Source of the DNA: Clostridia bacterium
Lineage (GTDB): Bacteria; Bacillota; Clostridia; TANB77; CAG-508
Length of the DNA stretch: 64,000 bases
Direction of reading: 5' to 3'
Assembly (NCBI GenBank): GCA_900752335.1
Contig: CAADUZ010000023.1
Span: 1 to 64,000 of the forward strand
Position 1 is the stretch's first letter, and every line of letters begins with the position of its first letter. Both the position numbers and the translations under genes were made by a program. Positions 1 through 8,866 of this stretch are shown here, piece after piece. The notes beneath the pieces were generated by a model. It was not told the DNA's origin, made no database searches, and saw only the letters and a list, made by a program, of their open reading frames with translations.

Positions 1-13
1 TGTTTTTTTCCAT
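1..13 (-). CDS. 5' end of a gene running off the window (partial)
   Basis: An ATG at 13-11 on the minus strand is preceded, seven bases away, by a very strong ribosome binding site (AGGGAGGAAG, 30-21). Only four codons (MEKN) lie inside the window, so the product cannot be named. It follows nrnA on the same strand; truB often occupies this place in Clostridia, but nothing here shows that. Confidence 0.4.
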
Positions 14-177
14 TATTTTTCTTCCTCCCTCTTATGTATTTATATATTTTTAAAATTAATATCAATTTTGCACACAAAAAGGACAGACTATATGCCTATA
101 CTGGCACATAATCCGCCCTTATTTACTTTTACTAATTTTTTTGCAACACTAATAAAGCCTAGTTCTTTAGAATATAG

Positions 178-199
178 CTCTCTCTCTCTCTCTCTCTCT
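178..199. repeat. (CT)11 microsatellite
   Basis: Eleven uninterrupted CT units lie in the 350-base stretch between nrnA and the next gene. On the minus strand they would read as Arg-Glu repeats in a 28-codon open frame from 253 with a distant AAGGAG, but nothing else supports a protein. I see no other gene between 14 and 364. Confidence 0.85.
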
Positions 200-364
200 T
201 ACAGTTTCAACTGTTACAGCTGTTTTTGCTCTCTTATTTCTTTTGTCTTCCATTTACATTTTTTCTCCTTGGCTTTATTATTTTCAATTTTATTTTATTC
301 TATCTGTATTTATTTTTCAAGTACTTTAAGTAAAATGTAATAATTTTGTAATATTTTTAGTACT

Positions 365-1315
365 TTATATAACTGCTTTTATTTGTCTTAATATTTTTTC
401 TTTTGCTTGTTCTATTGTGCATTGCATTGTAGCACCTGCTGCGTGGATATGTCCTCCTCCGCCTAGTAACAAGCACACGTCAGATACATTTACATATTCA
501 TTTGACCTCATAGAAACTTTGCAGCCTTTATCTGTTTCGCGTAAGAAAATAGATACTTCTACACCTTCTATATCTCGTCCTGTTTCTACTATTCCTTCAT
601 GGTCACCACTCTCTGAATTTACTTTCTCTTCATCTTCCTTGGTTATATATGTAAATGCTACCTTTCCGTCTTCAAAAAACTCTAATCTATTTGATGCCAT
701 CCTATTTAATTCAAAGTTTGCTCTTGTCTTTATTTGCAATACTTTTCTATATACTTTAGGTACATTTATTCCTCTATTTGCAAGCCATGCAACAAATTCA
801 AATGTTTCTGCAGTTACACCAGAATATTTGAATCCTCCTGTATCTGTTATAATTCCAGCTAGTATGCATGTTCCAATTTCTTTTGTAATATCTACTTTAA
901 AGTATTCTAATACTACTAAAAGTATTTGTGCACATGCTGGTGCATCTGGGCTTACATAGTTTAAGTCACCAAACATTGTATTTGTACTATGATGGTCTAT
1001 AGATATTCTTGTTTTTGCATCTTCGAAATATTTAGAAAATCCATTTAACATTTTTATTGTAGCACAGTCTACTGATATCGCTAAATCGTATTTTTCTACG
1101 TCTGTTTCCTTTTTTATTTCGTCTGCTCCTGGTAAAAATTCAAATGTACGTGGATACTCTGGTATTACTACGTCCGGATTTTTTCCCATTTGTTTTAATG
1201 AATTATATAGTGCTAATGCTGAACCTATAGCATCTCCATCTGGATTTTCATGTGTTAATATTACTATTGTTTCTGCTTTATTAATTTCTTCTAAAATATT
1301 ATCTAATGTACTCAT
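365..1315 (-). CDS. nrnA: Bifunctional oligoribonuclease / pAp phosphatase NrnA (DHH family)
   Basis: DHH/DHHA1 phosphoesterase that degrades short oligoribonucleotides (nanoRNA) and dephosphorylates 3'-phosphoadenosine 5'-phosphate in the cytoplasm. The DHH half shows the metal ligands in order: the HENPDGDAIGS motif near residue 23, an SVDCA motif, and IDHHSTN near residue 107. The C-terminal DHHA1 half carries GGGGHIHAAGA, the substrate-binding glycine loop. The length of about 316 residues is normal. I start at ATG 1315 because AGAGGAAA lies six bases upstream; the GTG at 1321 has no usable spacing. It is the last gene of the rimP-nusA-infB-rbfA operon seen here, the usual Firmicutes arrangement. 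Confidence 0.95.
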   Translation of the reverse strand: MSTLDNILEEINKAETIVILTHENPDGDAIGSALALYNSLKQMGKNPDVVIPEYPRTFEFLPGADEIKKETDVEKYDLAISVDCATIKMLNGFSKYFEDAKTRISIDHHSTNTMFGDLNYVSPDAPACAQILLVVLEYFKVDITKEIGTCILAGIITDTGGFKYSGVTAETFEFVAWLANRGINVPKVYRKVLQIKTRANFELNRMASNRLEFFEDGKVAFTYITKEDEEKVNSESGDHEGIVETGRDIEGVEVSIFLRETDKGCKVSMRSNEYVNVSDVCLLLGGGGHIHAAGATMQCTIEQAKEKILRQIKAVI

Positions 1316-1335
1316 ATACACTTTCCTCTTCTCTT

Positions 1336-1716
1336 TTATTCTTCCTCTTTGTTGTCGCTTTCCTCTTTGCTAATATTTAAATCTTTTAGTATTGAATCAA
1401 TTCTAGCTCCATACTCTAGTGAATCGTCTATTTCAAATACTAACTCTGGTGTAATTCTCAAATTAACCGTTTTTGCAAGTCTTGACCTTATGAAGCCAGA
1501 AGATTCTTTTAAACCTTCCATAGTTTTATTTATATTTTTAGAATTTAATAAACTTACATAAACCTTTGCATACTTAAAATCTGGAGTTATTTTTACCTTT
1601 GTTACACTTAACATACCTGTAACATTTGGATTTTTTAATTCATAATTAAGCACAGTGCTTAACTCTTTCTTAAGCTCCTCATTTATTCTATTAAGTCTTG
1701 CTTCATTTTTAGGCAA
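1336..1716 (-). CDS. rbfA: 30S ribosome-binding factor RbfA
   Basis: Small KH-like protein that binds immature 30S subunits and helps 16S rRNA 5' end maturation. At 126 residues it has normal family length. The N-terminus (PKNEARLNRINEEL) and the ELKNPNVTGMLSVTKV stretch are typical, and the tail is acidic. The start is a TTG at 1716 with GGAGGAGAA at the right distance. It lies 14-20 bases upstream of nrnA and downstream of infB, from which it is separated by an unusual palindromic element. Confidence 0.93.
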   Translation of the reverse strand: MPKNEARLNRINEELKKELSTVLNYELKNPNVTGMLSVTKVKITPDFKYAKVYVSLLNSKNINKTMEGLKESSGFIRSRLAKTVNLRITPELVFEIDDSLEYGARIDSILKDLNISKEESDNKEEE

Positions 1717-1753
1717 ATTCGTTCTCCTCCTTCTTTAAGACTTTTACTAATTT

Positions 1754-1929
1754 TAATCAATATATATTTAGAAAATTTTTAAGCACCGCGCAGCGATCAA
1801 ACGAGCGATTTTCGCGAGTGCGAATTGGAGAAACCTATCAAAATCAAATGAAATTTATTTCAATTTGATTTTGATTATATGGTTTCGACCAGCAAGGTAC
1901 TAAAAAATTTAAGAAATATATATTGATTA
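1754..1929. repeat. 176-bp structured palindromic element between infB and rbfA
   Basis: The ends are perfect 16-bp inverted repeats (1754-1769 and 1914-1929). Inside is a second inverted repeat around 1837-1870 built on TCAAAATCAAA, and a GC-rich arm (GCACCGCGCAGCGA). The motif GACCAGCAAG at its right side also occurs in the hairpin element at 12124-12267. It breaks an otherwise tight operon and holds no open frame. It could be a MITE-like mobile repeat or a structured RNA or processing element inside the operon transcript. Confidence 0.75.
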
Positions 1930-1948
1930 GAAACTATACAAATATTTT

Positions 1949-4855
1949 TTATCTCTTTACTTCCTCCATAACATACACTTCTATAATGTCGCCTTCTTTT
2001 ATGTCATTGTATTTTTCTATTTGGATACCACATTCAAATCCCTTTGTAACTTCTTTTACGTCGTCTTTGAAACGTTTTAATGAAGCTAGTTTTCCGTCAT
2101 GGATTACTACATTTTCACGTATTACTCTTACACCTGCATTTCTTTCTACTCTTCCGTCTAATACGTAAGCTCCTGCTATTGTTCCAACGTTTGAAACTTT
2201 GAATGTTTGTCTTACTTCTACATTTCCTATTACTTTTTCTTCATATACTGGTGCAAGCATTCCCTTCATTGCAGCTTCTACGTCTTCTATTGCATTGTAT
2301 ATTACAGAGTATTGTTTTATTTCTACACTGTCTTTTTCTGCTAAATCTTTTGCTGCTAGGCTTGGTCTTACATTAAATGCTATTATTATAGATTTAGCTG
2401 CTTTTGCAAGTTGTACGTCAGATTCTGAAACTGCACCAACTGCAGAGTGTATAACTCTTACTCTTACTTCTTCGTTTGATAATTTTTCAAGTGATTGTTT
2501 TAATGCTTGTGCTGTTCCTTGTACGTCTGCCTTTACTATTATTCCAAGTTCTTTTAAGTTTTCGCTTTCCATTTTTTCAAATAGATTACTTAATGTTACT
2601 TTGCTTTGTTCTGCTATTGCTTTTTCTCTTTCTTGGCGTTTTCTTCTTTCTATTAAGTGTTTAGCCATTTTTTCGTCTTTTACTTCATAGAAAGTATCTC
2701 CAGCTTCTGGTACATTTGTAAGTCCCATTACTTCTACTGGTGTTGATGGACCTGCTTTCTTAATTTTTTGTCCTTTATCATTTTTCATTGCTCTTATTCT
2801 ACCAATAGAAGTTCCAACAACTATTGTATCTCCAGTGTCTAATGTTCCTCTTTGAACAAGTATTGATGCGATTGGTCCTTTTGCTTTGTCTAGTCTTGCT
2901 TCTATAACTGTACCTTTAGCTTGTTTTCTTGGGTTTGCTTTAAGCTCTTTCATATCTGCTACTAATAGTACCATTTCAAGTAAGTTTTCTATGTTTATAT
3001 GCTTTTTAGCAGAGATTGGTACGAATATTGTATCTCCGCCCCATTCTTCTGGTACTAATTCATATTCCATTAATTCTTGCTTGATTTTTTCTACATTTGC
3101 ACCTGGTAAATCTATTTTGTTTACAGCTACTATAATTGGTATTTCTGCTGCTTTTGCATGGTTTATTGCTTCTATTGTTTGTGGCATTACACCATCATCT
3201 GCTGCAACAACTAATATTGCTATATCTGTTATTTGCGCACCTCTTGCACGCATGCTTGTAAATGCCTCATGTCCTGGTGTATCTAGGAATGTTATTTCTC
3301 TTCCATTTACATTTACTTTGTATGCACCAATATGTTGCGTAATTCCTCCTGCTTCGCCTTCTATTACATTGGTGCTTCTTATTGCATCAAGTAATGAAGT
3401 TTTACCATGGTCAACATGCCCCATAACAACCACTACTGGTGGACGTGGTTCTAGTTCGTCTGGTGAATCCTCTGTATCGTCAAATAGTATGTCTTCTTCT
3501 TTTACTTCTTCCTTTTTATTTGCAGTAATTCCAAATTCACTAGCTACTAAAAATGCTGTATCGAAATCTAATGTGTTGTTTATTGTAGCCATTATTCCTA
3601 GTCCGAATAGCTTTTTAATAACCTCTGCTGTAGTTTTCTTCATTTCTTGTGCTAAATCTTTTACTGTAATATTTTCTGGAATAGTAATTTCTTTAAGCTC
3701 AAATATTTTTTGTTTATTACGATTTTCGTCGTCTTTTTGAGCTTTCTTTTTGTTTTTCTTACCTCTTGCAGTAGTTAAGTCATAATATTCAAGCATTCCA
3801 CCATCTTGTTCTGTAAACATATTTGATAGGCTATCTACTTGTTTTAGTCCTTTTAATTTACCACTGTCAAATTCGTCAAATTGATTATTTCTTCTTGATT
3901 TATTTACTTTTTTAGTAGCTTTTGCTTCGTCATATTGACGGCTTGCTTTTTGTTTGTCTAACACTTTGCTGCTATAATCTCTTTGATTTTCCTTTTCTAC
4001 AATTTCAGTAGTCATTATGTTTTTAATATTTTTATCTATTCCTTTTTCATCTAATGGTCTTCTGTTATTTCCAAATTTGTTATTTTGATTATTTCTGTAA
4101 TTATTATTTCCATTTTGACCATTTTTATTAAATCTTTCATTGCCGTGGTTATTATTTCTAAAATTACCATTTCTATCATTTCTCATGTTGTTGTTTTTGA
4201 AGTTTTGGTTTCTATTGCCATTATTTCTATCATTAAACCTATTACCTCGGTAATTTTCTTCTTTTTTTGGTACAGTATTTTCTACTTTTACTTCTTCTAC
4301 TTTATTTTCTACAGGTTTTACTTCCTCTTTTACTTCTTCTTTTTGCTCTTTAACAGGCTCTTTCTTCTCTTCTACCACTTCTTTTTTAGGCTCTTCTTTT
4401 GGTTTTAGTCCAAAAAGTTCACTAACAGTAAGTGGTTTTGTTTGTTTGTTTCTATATACAATATTGTAGTCATTTTTGTTTCTTCTTTCCACAAAACCAA
4501 CATCTTTCTTACTGCGTTCTTGTGCTTTAGATTCGTCTTGAGCTTTCTTTTCTTCTTCCTCTGAAATTATAACCTCACGTCTTATAATAACTGGGGTTTC
4601 ATTTTTCTTGGCATTTGAAGAAGTAGTATCCTTTTTTGCTGGTTTAGCATTTTGATTACCTGACTCTTTTTTCTGCATATCTTTCTTTCCTGTAATATTC
4701 TCCTTTATTCTGTTTGCATCTTTTTCTTCAACAGCACTTAAATGACTCTTTACGTCAATTCCTAAATCATTTGCTATTTTAAGTACTTCCTTGCTTGTTA
4801 AACCTACTTCTTTTGCTATTTCATGTATTTTCTTACCCAATAGCTTCACCCCCAT
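1949..4855 (-). CDS. infB: Translation initiation factor IF-2
   Basis: GTPase that places fMet-tRNA on the 30S subunit. The N-terminal IF2_N motif (KKIHEIAKEVGLTSKEVL) is followed by a long low-complexity Lys/Glu/Asn-rich linker (residues about 60-400) that includes an Asn/Arg/Gly-rich patch. Then come a second IF2_N-like segment, the GTPase domain with G1 GHVDHGKTS near residue 478, G3 DTPGHEAF, G4 NKID, and the C-terminal beta-barrel domains. At 968 residues it is on the long side because of the linker. It overlaps the end of ylxQ, as usual. No in-frame CGG codon occurs in its 968 codons. Confidence 0.98.
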   Translation of the reverse strand: MGVKLLGKKIHEIAKEVGLTSKEVLKIANDLGIDVKSHLSAVEEKDANRIKENITGKKDMQKKESGNQNAKPAKKDTTSSNAKKNETPVIIRREVIISEEEEKKAQDESKAQERSKKDVGFVERRNKNDYNIVYRNKQTKPLTVSELFGLKPKEEPKKEVVEEKKEPVKEQKEEVKEEVKPVENKVEEVKVENTVPKKEENYRGNRFNDRNNGNRNQNFKNNNMRNDRNGNFRNNNHGNERFNKNGQNGNNNYRNNQNNKFGNNRRPLDEKGIDKNIKNIMTTEIVEKENQRDYSSKVLDKQKASRQYDEAKATKKVNKSRRNNQFDEFDSGKLKGLKQVDSLSNMFTEQDGGMLEYYDLTTARGKKNKKKAQKDDENRNKQKIFELKEITIPENITVKDLAQEMKKTTAEVIKKLFGLGIMATINNTLDFDTAFLVASEFGITANKKEEVKEEDILFDDTEDSPDELEPRPPVVVVMGHVDHGKTSLLDAIRSTNVIEGEAGGITQHIGAYKVNVNGREITFLDTPGHEAFTSMRARGAQITDIAILVVAADDGVMPQTIEAINHAKAAEIPIIVAVNKIDLPGANVEKIKQELMEYELVPEEWGGDTIFVPISAKKHINIENLLEMVLLVADMKELKANPRKQAKGTVIEARLDKAKGPIASILVQRGTLDTGDTIVVGTSIGRIRAMKNDKGQKIKKAGPSTPVEVMGLTNVPEAGDTFYEVKDEKMAKHLIERRKRQEREKAIAEQSKVTLSNLFEKMESENLKELGIIVKADVQGTAQALKQSLEKLSNEEVRVRVIHSAVGAVSESDVQLAKAAKSIIIAFNVRPSLAAKDLAEKDSVEIKQYSVIYNAIEDVEAAMKGMLAPVYEEKVIGNVEVRQTFKVSNVGTIAGAYVLDGRVERNAGVRVIRENVVIHDGKLASLKRFKDDVKEVTKGFECGIQIEKYNDIKEGDIIEVYVMEEVKR

Positions 4856-5156
4856 TTATTATTTTTATAATTTCTTTCGAAAAATTCAAATCCTTTATAC
4901 CTACAACAGCCTTGTTCTGCTGCCCTATAGCTGTACTTATTTCTTCTATATTTAAAATTTCAAATATTGGTATATCTTTTTTACTGCAAATATTTTTAAA
5001 ATTCATTTTTGTCCTTTCTGCTGCATCTTCTGCAATAATTACCAGCTTTACTCTGTTACTCTCTATATCTTTCCTGCAGGCTTCTGTACCAAAACTAATC
5101 TTACCTGCTCTTCTTGCTAGGCCTAATAACCCACACACTTTACTACTTATCAACAA
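4833..5156 (-). CDS. ylxQ: YlxQ, L7Ae/L30e-family RNA-binding protein
   Basis: Ribosomal L7Ae-like K-turn-binding fold, 107 residues. The opening KVCGLLGLARRAGKISFG and the VIIAEDAAERT segment are characteristic of the family. It lies between ylxR and infB and overlaps both by a few codons, which implies coupled translation. Its role is poorly defined; homologues bind RNA and accompany the nusA operon in most Firmicutes. Confidence 0.92.
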   Translation of the reverse strand: MLISSKVCGLLGLARRAGKISFGTEACRKDIESNRVKLVIIAEDAAERTKMNFKNICSKKDIPIFEILNIEEISTAIGQQNKAVVGIKDLNFSKEIIKIINGGEAIG

Positions 5157-5406
5157 TTACACCTCTTAAATTTTCATAAATTTCTTCAGATATTTTAGTT
5201 TCTAATACTCTTTCTAGTCTTTTTGATTTCACTACCTTTTCCAAACATTCTACATTGTTGCAAATATATGCGCCTCTACCATTTGCTTTTCCTGTTTTGT
5301 CTATACTAATAATTCCTTCTTTATTTTTTACTATTCGTATTAAATCTTTTTTGTCTTTTTTAGAATTACAGCCCATGCATGTTCTTTGTGGTAAATTTTT
5401 CAACAA
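5143..5406 (-). CDS. ylxR: YlxR family RNA-binding protein / transcription modulator
   Basis: DUF448 protein of 87 residues. The RTCMGCNSKKDKKDLIRIV N-terminus and GRGAYICNNVECLEKVVK are family hallmarks. Two tandem TTG codons (5406, 5403) lie just after GAGGGA, and either could start the protein. It overlaps ylxQ by 14 bases. YlxR proteins are reported to act as nucleoid or RNase P-associated factors; nothing in this sequence adds to that. Confidence 0.92.
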   Translation of the reverse strand: MLKNLPQRTCMGCNSKKDKKDLIRIVKNKEGIISIDKTGKANGRGAYICNNVECLEKVVKSKRLERVLETKISEEIYENLRGVIVDK

Positions 5407-5442
5407 AATCCCTCTTTTCTATTTTATTCAGCTTGACCTATA

Positions 5443-6597
5443 TTATTCTTCATTTGAAGGTTCTTCTTGCTCTTCTGCTTGTTCTTCATTTAATTTTGCA
5501 AGCATTTCTCTAAATTGAGATTCACTCTTAATATCTATCTTCCAATTTGTAAGTCTTGCTGCTAATCTAGCATTTTGTCCAGATTTTCCTATTGCTAATG
5601 ATAATTGGTCATCTCTTACAATAACTTGTGCAAATTTTTCTTCTGGTTTTACGTCCACAGCCATAACTTCTGCTGGAAGTAATGCTGCTGATATATATAT
5701 TGCTGGGTCTTCTGACCATTCTATAACGTCTATTTTCTCTCCGTTTAGTTCATTAATTATATTTTGAATACGTATACCTTTTTGTCCAACACATGAACCA
5801 ACTGGGTCTATATTTTCATTTTGTGAATATACTGCTACTTTGCATCTATTGCCTGGATCTCTTGATACACCTTTTATTTCAATTAGTCCTTCATATATTT
5901 CTGGAATTTCAAGCTCAAATAACTTTCTTACGAAATCATTATTTGCTCTTGACACAATAACTTGTGGTGCACCTTTTATTCCTCTTTCTACGTCTAAAAT
6001 ATATGCACGAATTTTATCGTTTACTTTATACTTTTCTGTTGGTATTTGCTCTTTTACTGGCATAACTCCTTCAAGCTTTCCTAAATCTAAAACAACAATT
6101 CCTCCATCTGCTTTTTGAACTATACCAGAAACAATTTCGCCCTTTCTTTCGTTAAACTCGTCGAATAAAAAGTTTCTTGAAGCTTCCCTTATTTTTTGTA
6201 CAATTACTTGTTTTGCTGTTTGAGCTGCAATTCTACCAAAGTTTTTTGGAACTTGCTCAATTTCTGCTTTATCTCCAACTTCTAACTTTTTATTTATCTT
6301 CCTTGCATCTTCTAAACAAATTTGTAATTTGCTATTCTCAATGTCCTCTGGTTTTTCTACAATATCTTTTTCTGCATACACATGAATTTCGCCTGTTTCT
6401 TTGTCCATTGTTATCTTTACATTTTCTGCAGAATCGAAATTTCTTTTATATGCTGTAACTAATGCTGTTTCTATTGCTTCTAGTAAATATTCTTTCTTTA
6501 TTCCTTTTTCCTTCTCTAGTTCGTCCATAGCAATTATTAATTCACTGCTATCTATTGCTTGATTATTTGTTTTAGATACTTTCTTCATTTTTTTCAA
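5443..6597 (-). CDS. nusA: Transcription termination/antitermination protein NusA
   Basis: RNA polymerase-associated elongation factor of 384 residues. The N-terminal RNAP-binding domain (ELIIAMDELEKEKGIKKEYL) is followed by S1 (EIVSGIVQKADGGIVVLDLG) and two KH domains (DPVGSCVGQKGIRIQ and LSLAIGKSGQNARLAA). The C-terminal acidic repeats of proteobacterial NusA are absent, as in other Firmicutes. It lies between rimP and ylxR on the same strand with 32-36 base gaps. Confidence 0.97.
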   Translation of the reverse strand: MKKMKKVSKTNNQAIDSSELIIAMDELEKEKGIKKEYLLEAIETALVTAYKRNFDSAENVKITMDKETGEIHVYAEKDIVEKPEDIENSKLQICLEDARKINKKLEVGDKAEIEQVPKNFGRIAAQTAKQVIVQKIREASRNFLFDEFNERKGEIVSGIVQKADGGIVVLDLGKLEGVMPVKEQIPTEKYKVNDKIRAYILDVERGIKGAPQVIVSRANNDFVRKLFELEIPEIYEGLIEIKGVSRDPGNRCKVAVYSQNENIDPVGSCVGQKGIRIQNIINELNGEKIDVIEWSEDPAIYISAALLPAEVMAVDVKPEEKFAQVIVRDDQLSLAIGKSGQNARLAARLTNWKIDIKSESQFREMLAKLNEEQAEEQEEPSNEE

Positions 6598-6629
6598 TTC
6601 CTCCCTTTAGATTTATATATATAGCATAA

Positions 6630-7124
6630 TTATTCTACATTATCCCAGTCAAATACTGTTTTAATTTGCGAAATATCTTTTCTTTGTATTGGTATTTCGA
6701 CTTCTTCTTTTGCATTATCTATTTGCAATGTAATTGTATCCTTGTCAAAGGATTTTAACATACCTTGTACTTCTTTTAGCTTTTTTCCAAGTAATTCTAC
6801 TGGCTTAAACAAATTTACCTGCACATTATTTCCAATATTATCTTCTAAATGCTTATCTTTTCTTAACACTTTTTCAATGCCTGTAGAAGATACTTCTAAA
6901 AAATATTGTTCTTTGATATAGCTTGCCTCATCTAGTAAATCGTTTATACCATCATTTACTTTTTCACAATCATTTAGGTCTATACTGCCATTTTCTTTTT
7001 CTATAAAAACGCGTAAGAAATAGCTTTGACCTTCTTTTACATACTGTACGTCATACAGCTGATAGCCTAAATCTTCTATTTTTTGCTTTATTAAGCTTTC
7101 TACTCTCTCCTCTATATTAGCCAT
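6630..7124 (-). CDS. rimP: Ribosome maturation factor RimP
   Basis: Factor for 30S maturation of about 164 residues. It shows IEERVESLIKQKIEDLGYQLYDVQYVKEG and the FLEVSSTGIEKVL motif, the family's EVSSPGxxRPL region in variant form. I start at ATG 7124 with AAGGAGAA just upstream; an open frame continues to 7187, but that part is the leader hairpin, not protein. It is the first gene of the nusA operon. Confidence 0.95.
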   Translation of the reverse strand: MANIEERVESLIKQKIEDLGYQLYDVQYVKEGQSYFLRVFIEKENGSIDLNDCEKVNDGINDLLDEASYIKEQYFLEVSSTGIEKVLRKDKHLEDNIGNNVQVNLFKPVELLGKKLKEVQGMLKSFDKDTITLQIDNAKEEVEIPIQRKDISQIKTVFDWDNVE

Positions 7125-7152
7125 ACATTCTCCTTTTTTCTTTATTACGTAT

Positions 7153-7181
7153 AGAAGAGTGGAATTTGCTTCCACTCTTCT
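7153..7181 (-). promoter_or_regulatory. Leader hairpin upstream of rimP
   Basis: A perfect 11-bp stem (7153-7163 with 7171-7181, built on GAAGAGTGGA) closes a seven-base loop, 29 bases before the rimP start. No U-tract follows on the minus strand, so it is not a classic terminator. Hairpins at this place are common ahead of rimP-nusA operons; a leader control or RNase-processing role is my inference. Confidence 0.6.
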
Positions 7182-7280
7182 TCTCAATTATGTCTATATT
7201 ATTATACATTATCTGGTAAGAAATTGCAATAGTTTTGGAAAATTTTCTTGTATTTCCATAATTTCTTCTATGTCTTCCTA

Positions 7281-8426
7281 TTAGATTTCAGGATTTACAT
7301 AAAGCTGTACTCTAAAACTAATTTCTGCAGTACTTATATTAGATGCAAAGTATCCTCTTCCAGCTGCAAATTTTTGTTGAAGTGCTACTTCCCCTCCTCT
7401 ATAAACACAATCATATCTACTAAAACTACAATATTCACTTGTCCATTCATAACAATTATTTAATAAATACTTAATTTTATTATAATCATTTATACTACTG
7501 TTTACATTAGTAGATAATAAATATCCATCTGTATTAGTTTGACATATAAAGTTTAATGCTGTATCCCATGCATAACTACTTATAAGCTGACTTGTTACAT
7601 AACCATTTCCATTATACATTGACTCTGCTTGTTGTTTTGCCTGATTTCTGTTTACATTAACATACGAACTAACATTTTCCTTGCATACATTACCTGAACC
7701 TTGTTCATATCTTCCTATATAGAACCCATTATTATTAGTTGCACTTGTTTTGAAAGCTTCTATCTGGTCTTTTGCTACTGAACGACTATCTCCTTCTCCA
7801 TAATAATTCGAATCTATTACACTATCTCCACTTACTAGTGTTGAACCTGTACTTGTAAATATTCTTCTTGCCAATTCGTTTGTTAATTTTCCGGAAGAAT
7901 TTATACTAGTAGATACATTGTATTCTCCTACAGGTATCCAGACAAATTGATTTTCTGCATCATCCTCTATTACTATTCCTTCTTCTACTTTTGTTCCACT
8001 ATCTTTATCTAAATGAAATCCTCCTGGTATTGTTACTTCATTTTCTAAATCGTCTGTTATTGTCGTGGTATCTTCAAATTTTGGTCCATCTTCACTTGGA
8101 TTTGGTTTTGCGTCTTCCATTGTTGGTATTTCAGGTTCTGGTGGTATTGGTGGTTCTTCTTCTCCTTCTTCTGGTGGATTTGTTGTACCTGTTCCGGCAA
8201 GTACACCGTTTATGAACTCTTCTGCTCCTTTTAATTCGTCTTGCTCATCTTTTTGTGCTTGCTCTGTTAATTTTTTTCCTTCTTGTGCCCTTTGAATTAA
8301 TCCTCCTTCTCCAAACACTAATGTTATTGTTACTGTGGCTAATATTATTAGTATTATTATTGTTATTACTAACGCAATTAGTGTTATACCTTGTTCTCTT
8401 TTTTGTTTTGCTTTTGTTTTTCTCAT
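7281..8426 (-). CDS. Pilin-like N-terminus fused to FGE-sulfatase/C-type-lectin-like domain (paralogue 1)
   Basis: A 381-residue exported-type protein. Residues about 10-35 form a class III-type or type IV prepilin leader: a short basic start, then QG|ITLIALVITIIIL, a hydrophobic helix. The +5 Glu of true pilins is replaced by Ala. A linker rich in Glu/Pro follows, then FVWIPVGEYNV, GFYIGRYEQG, SYAWDTALNFICQ and YRGGEV, the signature of the formylglycine-generating-enzyme/C-type lectin fold. The first 75 residues are nearly identical to the gene at 8867-10120 and the last residues (QLYVNPE) match too. It lacks the DMLGN loop seen in the paralogue. Start ATG 8426 has GAAGGGAG upstream. Probably a cell-surface binding protein; no ligand is known. 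Confidence 0.8.
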   Translation of the reverse strand: MRKTKAKQKREQGITLIALVITIIILIILATVTITLVFGEGGLIQRAQEGKKLTEQAQKDEQDELKGAEEFINGVLAGTGTTNPPEEGEEEPPIPPEPEIPTMEDAKPNPSEDGPKFEDTTTITDDLENEVTIPGGFHLDKDSGTKVEEGIVIEDDAENQFVWIPVGEYNVSTSINSSGKLTNELARRIFTSTGSTLVSGDSVIDSNYYGEGDSRSVAKDQIEAFKTSATNNNGFYIGRYEQGSGNVCKENVSSYVNVNRNQAKQQAESMYNGNGYVTSQLISSYAWDTALNFICQTNTDGYLLSTNVNSSINDYNKIKYLLNNCYEWTSEYCSFSRYDCVYRGGEVALQQKFAAGRGYFASNISTAEISFRVQLYVNPEI

Positions 8427-8693
8427 ATTACTTTTCTCCCTTCAAAATTTTTACTAATTTTCTTTATATTATTTTTATCTATTCTTGTTTTTTTATTCAT
8501 TTTCGGCTCATTTTACTATCTTTTACTTGAATTTTAACTATATTTATTTTGCATTTTTAGTTATTTATTTTCCGATAATATAGTTGGATAGTTCCAATTA
8601 TTTTTATTATACATTTACTCCTTTTTAGTGTCAATAAATTTAGCAAAAATATTTGGATATTTCGTAATATATATTTTATATTAATTTCATAAC

Positions 8694-8743
8694 AAAAAAA
8701 CAGACGTACAATTTAACTTTAAATAATTAAATTATATGTCTGC
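8694..8743 (-). terminator. Rho-independent terminator after the variable-protein gene
   Basis: A stem of about 15 bp (8700-8716 with 8728-8742, built on CAGACGTACAATTTAA) is followed on the minus strand by a run of seven T. It ends the 8867-10120 transcript. The 440-base gap 8427-8866 holds this terminator and two small hairpins at 8780-8816, but no gene. Confidence 0.75.
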
Positions 8744-8779
8744 TTTTATTCAATTTTAAAATATTTTTAATTTTTCTCT

Positions 8780-8816
8780 CTAGCGTACTTCGTTCGCTAG
8801 ACGTATGCTTCATACA
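8780..8816 (-). other. Two small GC-rich hairpins just downstream of the variable gene
   Basis: CTAGCG/CGCTAG (8780-8785 and 8795-8800) and GTATG/CATAC (8804-8808 and 8812-8816) form two short stems 50-87 bases beyond the stop codon of the gene at 8867. GC content is far above the flanks. Hairpins at this position are known to aid retrohoming in some diversity-generating retroelements; whether these do is inference. Confidence 0.5.
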
Positions 8817-8866
8817 ACTAGCTTTTTATATTTTTTACTTAATTTTCTAATATTCTACTTTTTCTA

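Noticed and set aside
88..253. A gene with Arg-Glu repeats made from the CT microsatellite
   Set aside because: The frame closes after 28 codons, the RBS is distant and the composition follows from the repeat alone.
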